Assembly: GCA_013285595.1 (NCBI GenBank)
Contig: JABDHF010000006.1
Location: 1-64,000 of the forward strand
Reading direction: 5' to 3'
Source of the DNA: Bacteroidota bacterium
GTDB taxonomy: Bacteria > Bacteroidota > Bacteroidia > Chitinophagales > Chitinophagaceae
Length of the DNA stretch: 64,000 bases
Below, piece by piece: positions 1 through 8,650 of the stretch. The translations under genes were made by a program, and so were the position numbers. The notes under the pieces were generated by a model, which saw only the letters and a program-made list of their open reading frames with translations, was not told the DNA's origin and searched no databases. Each line of letters opens with the position of its first letter. Position 1 is the first letter of the stretch.

Positions 1-12
1 CACAACCATATA

Positions 13-35
13 GTTCGGAATTGCAAATTCCGAAC
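13..35. repeat. Perfect 10-bp inverted repeat (REP-like hairpin)
   Basis: GTTCGGAATT and AATTCCGAAC are perfect complements around a GCA loop. The hairpin sits immediately before the first unit of the 130 bp tandem array, so it may be its boundary element. There is no U tract after it on either strand, so a terminator role is not indicated. Confidence 0.75.
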
Positions 36-40
36 AGCGG

Positions 41-1109
41 GCGATGACAGCCTTGACAGGGCTTGTGTTGCGATGTTTGCTGCCGCAATATTGGAGGCCG
101 TTCCTTGATGTGGCTGATTGCTATTTCTGGGGAGATCTCTTCACTTCGTTTGCTGCGCTGCACTTCGCTGCGAGATGACGGCCCTTGATAGGCTTGTGTT
201 GCGATATTTGCTGCCGCAATAAGGGAGGCAGTTCCTTGATGAGACTGATTGCTATTTCTGGGGGGATCTCTTCACTTCGTTTGCTGCGCTGCACTTCGTT
301 GCGAGATGACGGCTTTGAAAGGGCTCGTGTTGCGATGTTTGCTGCCGCAATATTGGCGGCCGTTCCTTGATGAGGCTGATTGCTATTTCTCGGGAGATCT
401 CTTCACTTCGTTTGCTGCGCTGCACTTCGTTGCGAGATGACGGCCCTTGATAGGGCTTGTGTTGCGATATTTGCTGCCGCAATATGGGAGGCAGTTGCTT
501 GATGGTGCTGATTACTAATTCTCGGGAGATCTCTTCACTTCGTTTGCTGCGCTGCACTTCGCTGCGAGATGACGGCCCTTGATAGGCTTGTGTTGCGATG
601 TTTGCTGCCGCAATATGGGAGGCAGTTCCTTGATGTGGCTGATTGCTAATTCTGGGGAGATCTCTTCACTTCGTTTGCTGCGCTGCACTTCGTTGCGAGA
701 TGACGGCTTTGATAGGCTTGTGTTGCGATATTTGCTGCCGCAATATTGGAGGCCGTTCCTTGATGTGGCTGATTGCTAATTCTCGGGGGATCTCTCCACT
801 TCGTTTGCTGCGCTGCACTTCGTTGCGAGATGACGGCTTTGATAGGCTTGTGTTGCGATATTTGCTGCCGCAATATTGGAGGGCGTTCCTTGATGTGGCT
901 GATTGCTAATTCTCGGGGGATCTCTCCACTTCGTTTGCTGCGCTGCACTTCGTTGCGAGATGACGGCCTTGACAGGGCTTGTGTTGCGATATTTGCTGCC
1001 GCAATATGGGAGGCCGTTCCTTGATGAGGCTGATTGCTATTTCTGGGGAGATCTCTCCGCTTCGTTTGCTGCGCTGCACTTCGTTGCGAGATGACGGCCT
1101 TGATAGGGC
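41..1109. repeat. Tandem array of about eight 130-131 bp units
   Basis: The landmark GAGATGACGG recurs at 172, 303, 434, 566, 697, 827, 957 and 1088, giving steps of 130-132 bp, and a degenerate form stands at 41. Each unit carries TTTGCTGCCGCAATAT, then CTTGATGTGGCTGATTGC, then a G-run and GATCTCTTCACTTCG. Copies differ at scattered positions (GAT/GAG, TCTGGGG/TCTCGGGG), so the array is not a recent perfect expansion. Reading frames within it are fragments shared between copies and on both strands, without ribosome binding sites, so I read it as non-coding. A degenerate ninth piece is recognisable near 1249-1310. There are no unique spacers, so it is not a CRISPR array. Confidence 0.9.
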
Positions 1110-1121
1110 TTTGGCGGTGAC

Positions 1122-1163
1122 GAAACTCGTCTGACACCTGAAAAAGGTGTACTGACGAGTTTC
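1122..1163. repeat. Two-tier hairpin downstream of the tandem array
   Basis: An outer stem GAAACTCGTC (1122-1131) pairs with GACGAGTTTC (1154-1163). An inner stem ACACCT (1134-1139) pairs with AGGTGT (1145-1150) around GAAAA. The two stems stack with a small bulge. No poly-U follows. It resembles dispersed REP-type hairpins of Bacteroidota genomes, which is an inference from form only. Confidence 0.75.
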
Positions 1164-1248
1164 TACGGGGTCAATATCAATCCGGAGATGAATGGTGCCA
1201 ACGCCACTGAAGCGTAATAGCAGCTTTGGCGCTGGGACAAACATTGTA

Positions 1249-1320
1249 ACATTTGCTGCCGCAATTATGGGGCAGTTTCCTGACGCGGCTGAGTGCCGAT
1301 GCTCAGGGGCCTTCGACGTG
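1249..1320. repeat. Degenerate copy of the 130 bp unit
   Basis: The string ATTTGCTGCCGCAATTATG and the following GGCAGTTTCCTGACGCGGCTGAG align with the array unit, with several substitutions. It lies 140 bp past the last regular unit, so it looks like a decayed outlying copy. Confidence 0.55.
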
Positions 1321-1418
1321 GCTTGGGCTGACAAGCTGATGAGGCTTTGCTTGTGTTGTTTGTTGGCGCGAGTGGGAGGCTTTATGCTTCAGGATGACGA
1401 GCGAGAGATGTTTTGTTT

Positions 1419-1453
1419 AGGTGTGGCACACCGGAAGAGGGTGTGCCACACCT
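1419..1453 (-). terminator. Perfect 14-bp hairpin before the MBL gene end
   Basis: AGGTGTGGCACACC pairs perfectly with GGTGTGCCACACCT around a 7-nt loop. Upstream on the plus strand is TTTTGTTT, so the minus strand shows the stem followed by an A-rich rather than a clean U tract; termination of the minus-strand MBL gene (ending at 1506) is possible but unproven. A 12-bp direct repeat (CACCTGTGTTG) follows at about 1450-1473. It could equally be another REP-like element. Confidence 0.4.
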
Positions 1454-1505
1454 GTGTTGCCACCTGTGTTGTACCTGGGTTGCGTATGGGTTGTCTGCTT
1501 ATCTT

Positions 1506-2144
1506 TTATTTTAGAAACGGATTGTGGACTTTTTCCTGGGCGATGCGGGTGGCGGGGCCATGGCCGGGGAGCACGGTGGTGTCGCCGGGGAGGGTGAAGA
1601 GCTGGGTGCGGATGCTGTTGGCGAGGACTTCGAAGCTGCCGCCGGGGAGGTCTGTGCGGCCGACGCTGCCGGAGAAGAGGACGTCGCCGGAGATGACCCA
1701 GTTGCCTTTGGGGTAGTAAAATGATATGCTGCCGGGTGAGTGGCCGGGGGTGAGGAAGACTTGCAGGGTATCGTCGCCGAGCTGCAGGGGCTGGCCTTCC
1801 TGGATGTAGCTGGTGGGTGTGGGGGCTTTGCGGAGCTCAAAGCCGAAGATGGTGGCTGAGCCTGCGGCCATATTGAGCACGGGTGTCTCTTGCTGGTGGA
1901 GGCTGAAGGGGATGTTGTATTTGTCCATAAGGGCCTGGACGCCGAAAATATGGTCGATATGGGCGTGGGTGTTGATGATGCCCTGGGGCTGCAATTGCTT
2001 GTCGGTAATATAGGTGATGAGTTGGGCTACTTCGTCGGGGCCGTACATGCCGGGGTCTACGATCCAGCATTGTTTTTGGTCGTTTATGATGATGTAGGTG
2101 TTCTCTTCGAAGGCGTTGAAGGTAAAAAAGACGATATTTAACAT
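1506..2144 (-). CDS. MBL-fold metallo-hydrolase (glyoxalase II-like)
   Basis: Cytoplasmic metallo-beta-lactamase-fold hydrolase of the glyoxalase II/YcbL type; substrate unknown. From the chosen start (212 residues) the zinc motif HAHIDH is at 60-65, the family VDPG strand at 29-32, a GHSPGS motif carries the next metal histidine, a GDVLF motif carries the bridging aspartate, and PGHGPAT lies near the C terminus. Length is usual for the small single-domain family. A longer frame begins at 2219, but its extra 25 residues are not family-like, so the ATG at 2144 is preferred. It is transcribed away from the divergent outer-membrane protein gene. Family assignment is firm; thioesterase versus persulfide dioxygenase activity cannot be told. 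Confidence 0.85.
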   Translation of the reverse strand: MLNIVFFTFNAFEENTYIIINDQKQCWIVDPGMYGPDEVAQLITYITDKQLQPQGIINTHAHIDHIFGVQALMDKYNIPFSLHQQETPVLNMAAGSATIFGFELRKAPTPTSYIQEGQPLQLGDDTLQVFLTPGHSPGSISFYYPKGNWVISGDVLFSGSVGRTDLPGGSFEVLANSIRTQLFTLPGDTTVLPGHGPATRIAQEKVHNPFLK

Positions 2145-2305
2145 ATCTAAATGGTATATCTTTAGTAAATTGTAGTGCAAAAATAGTGTAATGGCGCTTG
2201 TGGTGTGAAAAAGTTTCACGCAAAGGCGCAGAGTCGCAAAGCTTGTGTGGTGGTATTGTTTTTAAGGGCGCTAAAGTGTTACAGTACGGCATAAAATAGC
2301 AGTTA

Positions 2306-5300
2306 ATGGTTCATGAGGTTTCATTGAGTAGGCTGAGGGTGGCGTTTACACTGTGTGTAGCGATAGCTGTGTTTGCGGCTATGGCTATGCCAATGGAGGC
2401 TTTTGGGCAGGCTAATGCGGAGTCGTTTGGGCAGAACAGGTTGCAATACCGGAAGTTTAAGTGGATGTATTTTGATACGAAGCATTACCGGGTGTATCAC
2501 TACGACAAGGCGGGGCCGGCGCTGGGGAGGTATGTGGCCGAGGAGGCGGAGAATGATATTGCGGTGGTGGAGAAAAAACTGGGCGGGCAGTTCCCGAAGC
2601 GTTTCGATATTATCCTTTATAATTCTTATGATGAGTACCGGCAGTCGAACGTGGGGTTGAAGGATGAATCGTCGGTAACCGGGAATACGCGTGCGGGCAC
2701 GCTGAACCTGGTGGGCGATAAGCTGGTGGTGTACTTTACGGGCAACCACGAAGACCTGCGCCACCAGATACGTGCGGGTATGGCACGGGTGGTGATGGAG
2801 CGGATGATATTTGGCGAGAGCTTTAAGAAAATGGTAAAGAATGCGCTGCTGCTAAACCTGCCTGAATGGGTGACTGACGGCTATATAGCCTACCTGGTGG
2901 ACGGATGGGATGCCAAAGCGAACAGCGAATGGAAGGGCCTGCTGGAAGCAAGGCCGAAGGATGGGTTTTATGAACTGGCAGACGTGAACCCGGAACTGGC
3001 GGGGAAAGCGTTTTGGAAATTTGTATCGAGCCAATATGGGAATAATACGGTAAAGAGCCTGCTAAATGGCATGCAGCAAAAGACGAGCCTGAATAAGGGC
3101 ATGAAGGATAAGAGCAACCTGGGCCTGAGCGTGAAGAAGGCATACGACTCGTGTATGCACTTTTATAAAATTGTGTATGCGCAGGATGCTAAAAACCAGG
3201 AAAAGCCCGATAGCACCAAGGGGCTGATAGCGCTGAAGGTGCCGAAGGATAATACGGTAATAAAAGATATTAAAGTATCGCCGAGGGGTAGTGATGTATC
3301 GTATGTGGCGTGGAAGGACGGAAAGTTTACGGTGTATACTCAAAAGACATCGCACGAGCAGGAAGTATCTACGCTGCTGGAAGGGGGGATGAAAGACCTG
3401 AGCGAAGAGACCGACCCGAACTACCCAATGCTGGCGTGGTCGAACACGGGCTATAAGATGGCTATAGTGTATCGTAAGGGGTTCCAGACCTACCTGCGGG
3501 TGTATAACAGCATTAAAGGCAGGGTGAATGATTTTGAGATACCAAAGAACCGGTTTGACAGGGTGCTGGGAATGACCTTTACCGACGATGATGACCGGGT
3601 GATCTTCTCGGCAATAAAGAAGAGCCAGACGGACCTGTACATGTTTACATTCAAGGGGTCGAAGATGACGAACATCACTGATGACGCATGGGATGATGTG
3701 TCGCCGGAATTTATAAATGGAGGATCGAGGACGGGGATATTGTTCCTGTCGAACAGGCCAAAGGCAAATATGGATGTGCCGCTGGGTGTGAATGAATTGC
3801 CGAACGGGCCGATGAACGTATTTTTCTACAACACCAAAACAATGCGCAGGGAACTGCTGCAATGCACGGATGTGAAGAAAGGGCACATCAGCCAGCCTAT
3901 ACAATATGGGCTGGACAATTTTGCGTACCTGTATGACGGTAATGGTATCAACAATAAGTACGTGGTGATGTTTGCCCGTAATAAGCACAATGTGGACTCT
4001 GCGTATTCTGTGCCGATAACCAACTATACTACCAGCATACTGGCCCACCAATATAGCCTGGCGAGTGGTGATGTAGCCGACGTGGTGCAGAACAAGGATA
4101 AATACATGGTGTACTTTCATGAGCTGCAAATGCCGGGCGTAAATGCTGCGGTGAAACAATTGTCACCTACTGTATTGTCAGTGGAAAAGCAAGATGCCAG
4201 CAGCAAACCGGTGCCAGCGGTAAGTGCGGCGGGGCTGCCTGCCGCGGCGCCGCTAAAAGACAATACCCAGGAAGATGAACCCGCCGGGCCAGAACTTAAA
4301 GGAGGCAACGCGTTCCAGACGGAGTTTTCTGATAATGACCAACCGGCGCGAAAGCCTAAGCGAAAAGCCAACAATATATATAATGCCAATGCTGCAAATG
4401 CAGCCACAGATAGCTCTATGCTTGCTGAAGTAAACGACAGCGCTTACCTGAAAATGAAGCCGAGCAAGTATAGAGCCAGCTTTAAGCCAGACCTGTTTTC
4501 GCTGAGCCTGGATAACAGTGTTTTGTTCAATCAATACCAGTCGATAGCGGCAAATGGCGGGCAATATCAAAACCCTGACCTTAGCGGGTTGCTTACTTTG
4601 AGCCTCAATGAGCTACTGGAAAACCAGCGGATAATTGCAGGGTTTCAACAGCCAGTTTTCAGCACCGAATCAAATAGTATCAGTACTCATGGCGCTACCT
4701 ATTTTTTGCAGTATAAGAACTTTACGAAACGCCTTGACTGGGGACTATTGTTCCTGCGGAGCACAGATAAAAAAACCTTTGACGTTATTTATCAAGATCC
4801 AAGCGGGCAACCTATAGCGGAAGAGACCCAACTGTTCAAATCGGTGACTAATATGCTGCAGGCTGATTTCAGCTATCCGCTGGACAGGGTGCGGAGCATA
4901 CGCTTTCATACTGCACTACGGCAAGATAAGCTTGTAGGGAAGGCTACCGATACGCTGAGCCTTACGTATGAGGTGCCGAACACGGAAGCCTACACATCGT
5001 TCAGCAGGCTGGAGTATGTGTTTGACAATACGATAACCCCTGTGTGGAACATACTTAATGGCTCGAGGTTCAAAGTATATGGCGAATACATGTATGGACT
5101 GAATAACGGCAATAAAAACTGTTATAACCTGGGGTTTGACATCCGTAATTACCAGAAAATATATAAGAACGTGATACTGGCCAACAGGCTGGCGTATGCG
5201 CACTCTGACGGCACAGGAGAAGTAGAATACCTTGTAGGCGGGGTGGATAACTGGATGTGGGCCAAGCAGGCAGCGGCTGCTAACCAGGCGCCGGCAGGGA

Positions 5301-5740
5301 ATTATGAATTCCAGGCCATGACCACACCGCTACGTGGGTACGACCAGTATGCACGTACCGGCAACAATTTCCTGGTATTCAATACAGAGCTTCGTATACC
5401 TGTGCTTACCACTTTTATGAAAAAGCCAATACAGTCGCCTATACTGAAGAACCTGCAGGTAGTGCCATTTGTGGATATGGGCAGCGCCTGGAATGGTTTC
5501 CTGCCGGATGCAAACAGCATGGGTGCAAATTATAACTTCCCCGCCTATGGTAGCCAACTATCGGGACTCAACAATGTGTATCTTAACCTGACCGTACCTA
5601 ACAGCGGAGGGCTTGCATTAGGTTATGGTGTCGGCCTGCGAACTTCATTATTTGGCTATTTTGTTCGTTGCGACGCTGCCTGGAATATAGAGGGAATAAA
5701 AAAACCTATAATATATATAGCCCTGGGCACAGATTTCTAA
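2306..5740 (+). CDS. Large outer-membrane protein: peptidase-like head, propeller, Omp85-like barrel
   Basis: A 1144-residue exported protein with an N-terminal signal peptide (hydrophobic stretch about 10-30, ending AFGQ). Residues about 45-200 resemble the peptidase-MA type fold: a HEDLRHQIRAG segment stands near 148 where a HExxH zinc motif is expected, followed by LPEWVTDGYIAYL, like the family LPxWFxEGxAEY motif. The zinc site thus looks degenerate. About 230-630 carries PD40/TolB-like propeller repeats. A low-complexity linker (about 640-720) leads to a C-terminal beta-barrel (about 730-1144) ending in GYGVGLRTSLFGYF and a terminal phenylalanine, as in Omp85/BamA-type surface antigens. 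The mix suggests an outer-membrane assembly or surface-exposed protein; the exact role is unknown. A possible weak hairpin (5741-5782) follows. Confidence 0.7.
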   Translation: MVHEVSLSRLRVAFTLCVAIAVFAAMAMPMEAFGQANAESFGQNRLQYRKFKWMYFDTKHYRVYHYDKAGPALGRYVAEEAENDIAVVEKKLGGQFPKRFDIILYNSYDEYRQSNVGLKDESSVTGNTRAGTLNLVGDKLVVYFTGNHEDLRHQIRAGMARVVMERMIFGESFKKMVKNALLLNLPEWVTDGYIAYLVDGWDAKANSEWKGLLEARPKDGFYELADVNPELAGKAFWKFVSSQYGNNTVKSLLNGMQQKTSLNKGMKDKSNLGLSVKKAYDSCMHFYKIVYAQDAKNQEKPDSTKGLIALKVPKDNTVIKDIKVSPRGSDVSYVAWKDGKFTVYTQKTSHEQEVSTLLEGGMKDLSEETDPNYPMLAWSNTGYKMAIVYRKGFQTYLRVYNSIKGRVNDFEIPKNRFDRVLGMTFTDDDDRVIFSAIKKSQTDLYMFTFKGSKMTNITDDAWDDVSPEFINGGSRTGILFLSNRPKANMDVPLGVNELPNGPMNVFFYNTKTMRRELLQCTDVKKGHISQPIQYGLDNFAYLYDGNGINNKYVVMFARNKHNVDSAYSVPITNYTTSILAHQYSLASGDVADVVQNKDKYMVYFHELQMPGVNAAVKQLSPTVLSVEKQDASSKPVPAVSAAGLPAAAPLKDNTQEDEPAGPELKGGNAFQTEFSDNDQPARKPKRKANNIYNANAANAATDSSMLAEVNDSAYLKMKPSKYRASFKPDLFSLSLDNSVLFNQYQSIAANGGQYQNPDLSGLLTLSLNELLENQRIIAGFQQPVFSTESNSISTHGATYFLQYKNFTKRLDWGLLFLRSTDKKTFDVIYQDPSGQPIAEETQLFKSVTNMLQADFSYPLDRVRSIRFHTALRQDKLVGKATDTLSLTYEVPNTEAYTSFSRLEYVFDNTITPVWNILNGSRFKVYGEYMYGLNNGNKNCYNLGFDIRNYQKIYKNVILANRLAYAHSDGTGEVEYLVGGVDNWMWAKQAAAANQAPAGNYEFQAMTTPLRGYDQYARTGNNFLVFNTELRIPVLTTFMKKPIQSPILKNLQVVPFVDMGSAWNGFLPDANSMGANYNFPAYGSQLSGLNNVYLNLTVPNSGGLALGYGVGLRTSLFGYFVRCDAAWNIEGIKKPIIYIALGTDF

Positions 5741-5815
5741 TTTTCAAATGGTGAACTATGTACCGCTTTACCACCTTGAAAAAAGAAAAATAGCTGTGTT
5801 AAATAGTTGAATTTA

Positions 5816-5845
5816 TTTGGGTAACCTTCCTTTTCGTTACCTTTG
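5816..5845 (+). promoter_or_regulatory. Bacteroidota-type promoter of the mce gene
   Basis: TTTG at 5816-5819 is followed after 18 bp by TACCTTTG at 5838-5845, matching the Bacteroidota minus-33 TTTG / minus-7 TAnnTTTG pattern. The start codon is at 5864, so the leader would be about 12 nt. The preceding stretch CTTGAAAAAAGAAAAATA is shared with the rsmE promoter region. Confidence 0.7.
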
Positions 5846-5863
5846 CAACCACTTATACTATCT

Positions 5864-6808
5864 ATGAAAATATCTAAAGAAGTAAGGATTGGGTTGTTGG
5901 TAACGATTTCATTAACAATTTTTTTCGTCGGGTTTTACTTCTTAAAGGGCGCCAGCCTGTTTTCGAACGATAAGACCTATTACTGTATCTATACCAATGT
6001 AGAGGGCCTGCAGCTTTCGGCAAATGTGCAGGTGCGGGGCCTTAATGTAGGCCGTGTGTCTCACATGCAGCTGCTGGATAATAAGGGCGTAAAGGTGACT
6101 CTTACCGTATATAAAAGTGTGGAGGTACCTGAAGGTACTATTGCAGCACTGGCGTCGCCCGATCTGCTGGGGTCAAAAGTTATCTCGCTGACTTTGGGTG
6201 CAGGCCCTGGCCAGATCCCAGATGGCGCTACACTGACAGGATCGAGCGAAGGTGGTGTAGTGGAAAGTGTATCGGGAGAGCTGACACCGAGGCTGCGTGA
6301 GCTGAAAGCAACGATCGTGGGCCTGGACTCAGCGCTTGCGGGTATTAATGCGATAGTAGGGCCACGTAACCAGGAAGCTATTGCCGGGGCTATAAAATCT
6401 ATACAGACCACGGCCGATAACCTGGCGCAGGTATCGGGCGCGCTAGGTAAGGAAGGCGGAGAGATCACCAGCATTATACATAATGCAAATAGCATTACCG
6501 GCAACCTGGCTAAGAACAATGATACTATACAGCATATACTCACGAATGTGAACCAACTGTCGCGGCAACTGGCTAATGCACCGATACAGAAATCTGTGGC
6601 GGAACTACAGGAGACCATTACAGAGTTTAAAGGTATAGCCGACAACATCAACAATAACAAGGGCTCACTGGGCTTGCTTATTAATAATAAGGACCTGTAT
6701 AACAACCTTAATGGCTCACTACAATCGCTCAACAGCCTGATGACAGACATAAAAGCGCATCCTACCCGTTATATAAACGTTACTATCTTTGGTAAGAAGA
6801 AAAGTTAA
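5864..6808 (+). CDS. MCE-family (MlaD-like) lipid transport protein
   Basis: A 314-residue protein with one N-terminal membrane anchor (about 8-28, GLLVTISLTIFFVGFYFL) and one MCE domain (about 35-115) containing the VQVRGLNVGRV and PDLLGSKVISL signatures. It is followed by a long helical region (about 150-300) rich in heptad-like repeats. Known MCE proteins form hexameric rings that carry phospholipids across the periplasm with an ABC importer; no MlaE/MlaF genes lie in the window. The ATG at 5864 is preferred over 5843 because MKISKEVRIGLL is the usual family start and the promoter ends at 5845. The OstA-like gene follows after 25 bp and is probably co-transcribed. Confidence 0.88.
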   Translation: MKISKEVRIGLLVTISLTIFFVGFYFLKGASLFSNDKTYYCIYTNVEGLQLSANVQVRGLNVGRVSHMQLLDNKGVKVTLTVYKSVEVPEGTIAALASPDLLGSKVISLTLGAGPGQIPDGATLTGSSEGGVVESVSGELTPRLRELKATIVGLDSALAGINAIVGPRNQEAIAGAIKSIQTTADNLAQVSGALGKEGGEITSIIHNANSITGNLAKNNDTIQHILTNVNQLSRQLANAPIQKSVAELQETITEFKGIADNINNNKGSLGLLINNKDLYNNLNGSLQSLNSLMTDIKAHPTRYINVTIFGKKKS

Positions 6809-6833
6809 TACCCCAGCCATAAAGGGAGCTATT

Positions 6834-8618
6834 ATGATAAACAACCAGGGCGATGCTGTGAAGGAACTGCTGAAAGCGTTACTCTCACTATGCCTGGCGC
6901 TAATATCCCTTAATGCGAATGCACAACAGACTGACACCGCGAATAAAGTAAAGATCACGATCCTTAATTCGAAGTTTGGTTCTTACACTAAAACAGATTC
7001 GGGTGAGTATAATAAATTTACGGGCGATGTGATATTGCAGCAAGGCACAGATACCTTGTACTGCGATAGCGCTTACCAAAACAGCACTACCAAAAACTTT
7101 GAGGCGTTCAGCAATGTAAAGATCGCGCAGAAAGACGGCACGCAGGGCACCAGCGACTACCTGAAATATACCGCCGATAAGAAGCTTGCCTACATGCGCG
7201 GCAATGTACACCTGACAGATGGCAAAAACCGGCTGCATACAGAAGACCTGACCTACGACCTGGGTACAAAAACCGGCGTATATAACAAAGGCGGCGTGCT
7301 GGAAAACGATAGTACCAAAGTGACCAGCAATGCGGGCGTGTATAATGTAAACAATAAAGATGCAAGGTTTACAGGGCATGTGGTAATACTGGACCCCCAG
7401 TACAAAATAGTATCGGAAGACGTGGTGTACAATACAGGGTCTAAGCTGACCACATTTTATGCACCTTCTACAGTAACGCGGGATAGCGGGAAGTCTATAC
7501 TGCAAACGAGCAATGGCACTTATGATGGCATTAATGGTGTGGCGCACTTTGTGGGCCACTCAACCATATGGAATGATGGCCAGTATATAGAGGGGGATAC
7601 CCTGAGCTATAATAAACTAACGGGTTACGGGCTTGCCAACGGGCATGTGATATCTATAGATACCAATCACCATTCTACCATGTACTGCGGCCACGCGGAG
7701 TACTTCCAGAAGCAACGGATATTGTGGGCCACCATAAAGCCGGTGCTGGTGCAGGTGAATGGGAAAGATACTTTGTATATGCGGGCTGATACTTTTTATT
7801 CGGCGCCGATGACAAAGGTTAAAGTTGTAAGTCGTAAGTCGAAAGTCGTAAGTGCGGGTGATTCTGTTACTCAAAAAAACATGTCAAACGCTTTTGTTGA
7901 CACATCTGCAGCATTTGTGCCGGCGGGTTTGCGAAAAGATACTACGTGGGCCATTCCTAAGGCTGCGGTTAAAAAGAAAAAAGGTAAGAAGAATGAGCGG
8001 GTAAATACTATTCATGTAGTAGATACTGCTGCTGCTGATACTACTGCTCCCTTGTACTTTATAGGCTATCATCATGTGCGTATCTTCTCTGACTCGCTGC
8101 AGGGCAAGTGCGACAGTGTATCTTATACCCGCTCTGACTCTACGATACGGATGATCTATGCGCCAATAGCATGGGCACATAATAGCCAGATAACGGGTGA
8201 TACCATACTGATGCAGCTGGACAGCAACCACATTAAAAGCTTGTATGTGCCTAATAATGCGTTTGTGGTATCTCAGTCGGGGCCAACGAAAGCAAAACTA
8301 TTCGACCAGGTACAGGGGAAGACACTGACCGCTTACTTTGCTAATAACGAAATAGACCACATGGTAGTAATGCCGGATGCAGAATCTATATACTACACAA
8401 AGGATGAAAAGAACGCCTACGTGGGCACCGACCAGGCCACCAGCCGCAGAATGCGCATCTTTTTTAAAGACCAGCAAATAAGGCGCATCAAGTTTGAAGA
8501 CGATGTACACCACACAGCTACCCCAATGATGATGGTGGACATACCAAATTCGCACCTGGGACGTTTTAAGTGGCTGATAGACCAGCGGCCTAAAACTAAG
8601 GAAGAGCTATTTGAGTAA
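6834..8618 (+). CDS. OstA-like protein (LptA/LptD N-domain family)
   Basis: A 594-residue exported protein with a signal peptide (about 12-31, ending NANAQ) and repeated beta-strand units of the OstA/LptA fold from about 40 to 330 (GDVILQQGTDTLYCDSA, GNVHLTDGKNRLHTEDL and similar). The family binds lipopolysaccharide in the periplasm; no barrel is evident here, so it is probably an accessory LptA/LptC-like component. A poorly conserved, lysine- and alanine-rich stretch at about 325-410 contains a 7-bp-period DNA repeat (7815-7856). The ATG at 6834 follows AGGGAG-like bases; the longer frame would begin with TTG at 6789 inside the upstream gene. Its position behind mce fits an envelope lipid transport operon. 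Confidence 0.8.
   Translation: MINNQGDAVKELLKALLSLCLALISLNANAQQTDTANKVKITILNSKFGSYTKTDSGEYNKFTGDVILQQGTDTLYCDSAYQNSTTKNFEAFSNVKIAQKDGTQGTSDYLKYTADKKLAYMRGNVHLTDGKNRLHTEDLTYDLGTKTGVYNKGGVLENDSTKVTSNAGVYNVNNKDARFTGHVVILDPQYKIVSEDVVYNTGSKLTTFYAPSTVTRDSGKSILQTSNGTYDGINGVAHFVGHSTIWNDGQYIEGDTLSYNKLTGYGLANGHVISIDTNHHSTMYCGHAEYFQKQRILWATIKPVLVQVNGKDTLYMRADTFYSAPMTKVKVVSRKSKVVSAGDSVTQKNMSNAFVDTSAAFVPAGLRKDTTWAIPKAAVKKKKGKKNERVNTIHVVDTAAADTTAPLYFIGYHHVRIFSDSLQGKCDSVSYTRSDSTIRMIYAPIAWAHNSQITGDTILMQLDSNHIKSLYVPNNAFVVSQSGPTKAKLFDQVQGKTLTAYFANNEIDHMVVMPDAESIYYTKDEKNAYVGTDQATSRRMRIFFKDQQIRRIKFEDDVHHTATPMMMVDIPNSHLGRFKWLIDQRPKTKEELFE
7815..7856 (+). repeat. Six degenerate 7-bp repeats inside the OstA-like gene
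   Basis: Consecutive heptads AAGGTTA, AAGTTGT, AAGTCGT, AAGTCGA, AAGTCGT and AAGTGCG stand in register for 42 bp. The total is divisible by three, so the frame stays open and encodes a KVVSRKSKVVS-like segment. Similar heptads occur between genes at 8619, 19799 and 48494. Confidence 0.8.
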
Positions 8619-8650
8619 TGGTTAATTGTTAATGATCAATGGTTAATTGT
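8619..8650 (+). repeat. Four to five degenerate 7-bp repeats at a gene start
   Basis: TGGTTAA, TTGTTAA, TGATCAA, TGGTTAA and a partial TTGTC run directly after the OstA-like stop codon. The ATG of the next gene (8639) lies inside the third/fourth heptad. Confidence 0.75.

Noticed and set aside
41-1109. Tandem array as a CRISPR locus
   Set aside because: Units are contiguous, 130 bp long and without unique spacers, and no cas genes are present.
185-1334. Open frames on both strands inside the 130 bp array
   Set aside because: They are repeated fragments of the same unit, with no ribosome binding site, no family resemblance and overlapping alternatives on both strands.
1192-1716. 174-codon open frame on the plus strand
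   Set aside because: Its 3-prime part lies antisense to the MBL-fold gene and its start is in repeat-derived DNA; the translation has low-complexity character.
3062-4159. 365-codon minus-strand frame inside the large outer-membrane gene
   Set aside because: It is antisense to a well-supported coding region and has an unusual composition rich in H, I, R and V typical of shadow frames.
5741-5782. TTTTCAAATGGT hairpin after the outer-membrane gene as a terminator
   Set aside because: The stem needs a bulge and mismatch and there is no U-run on the plus strand.
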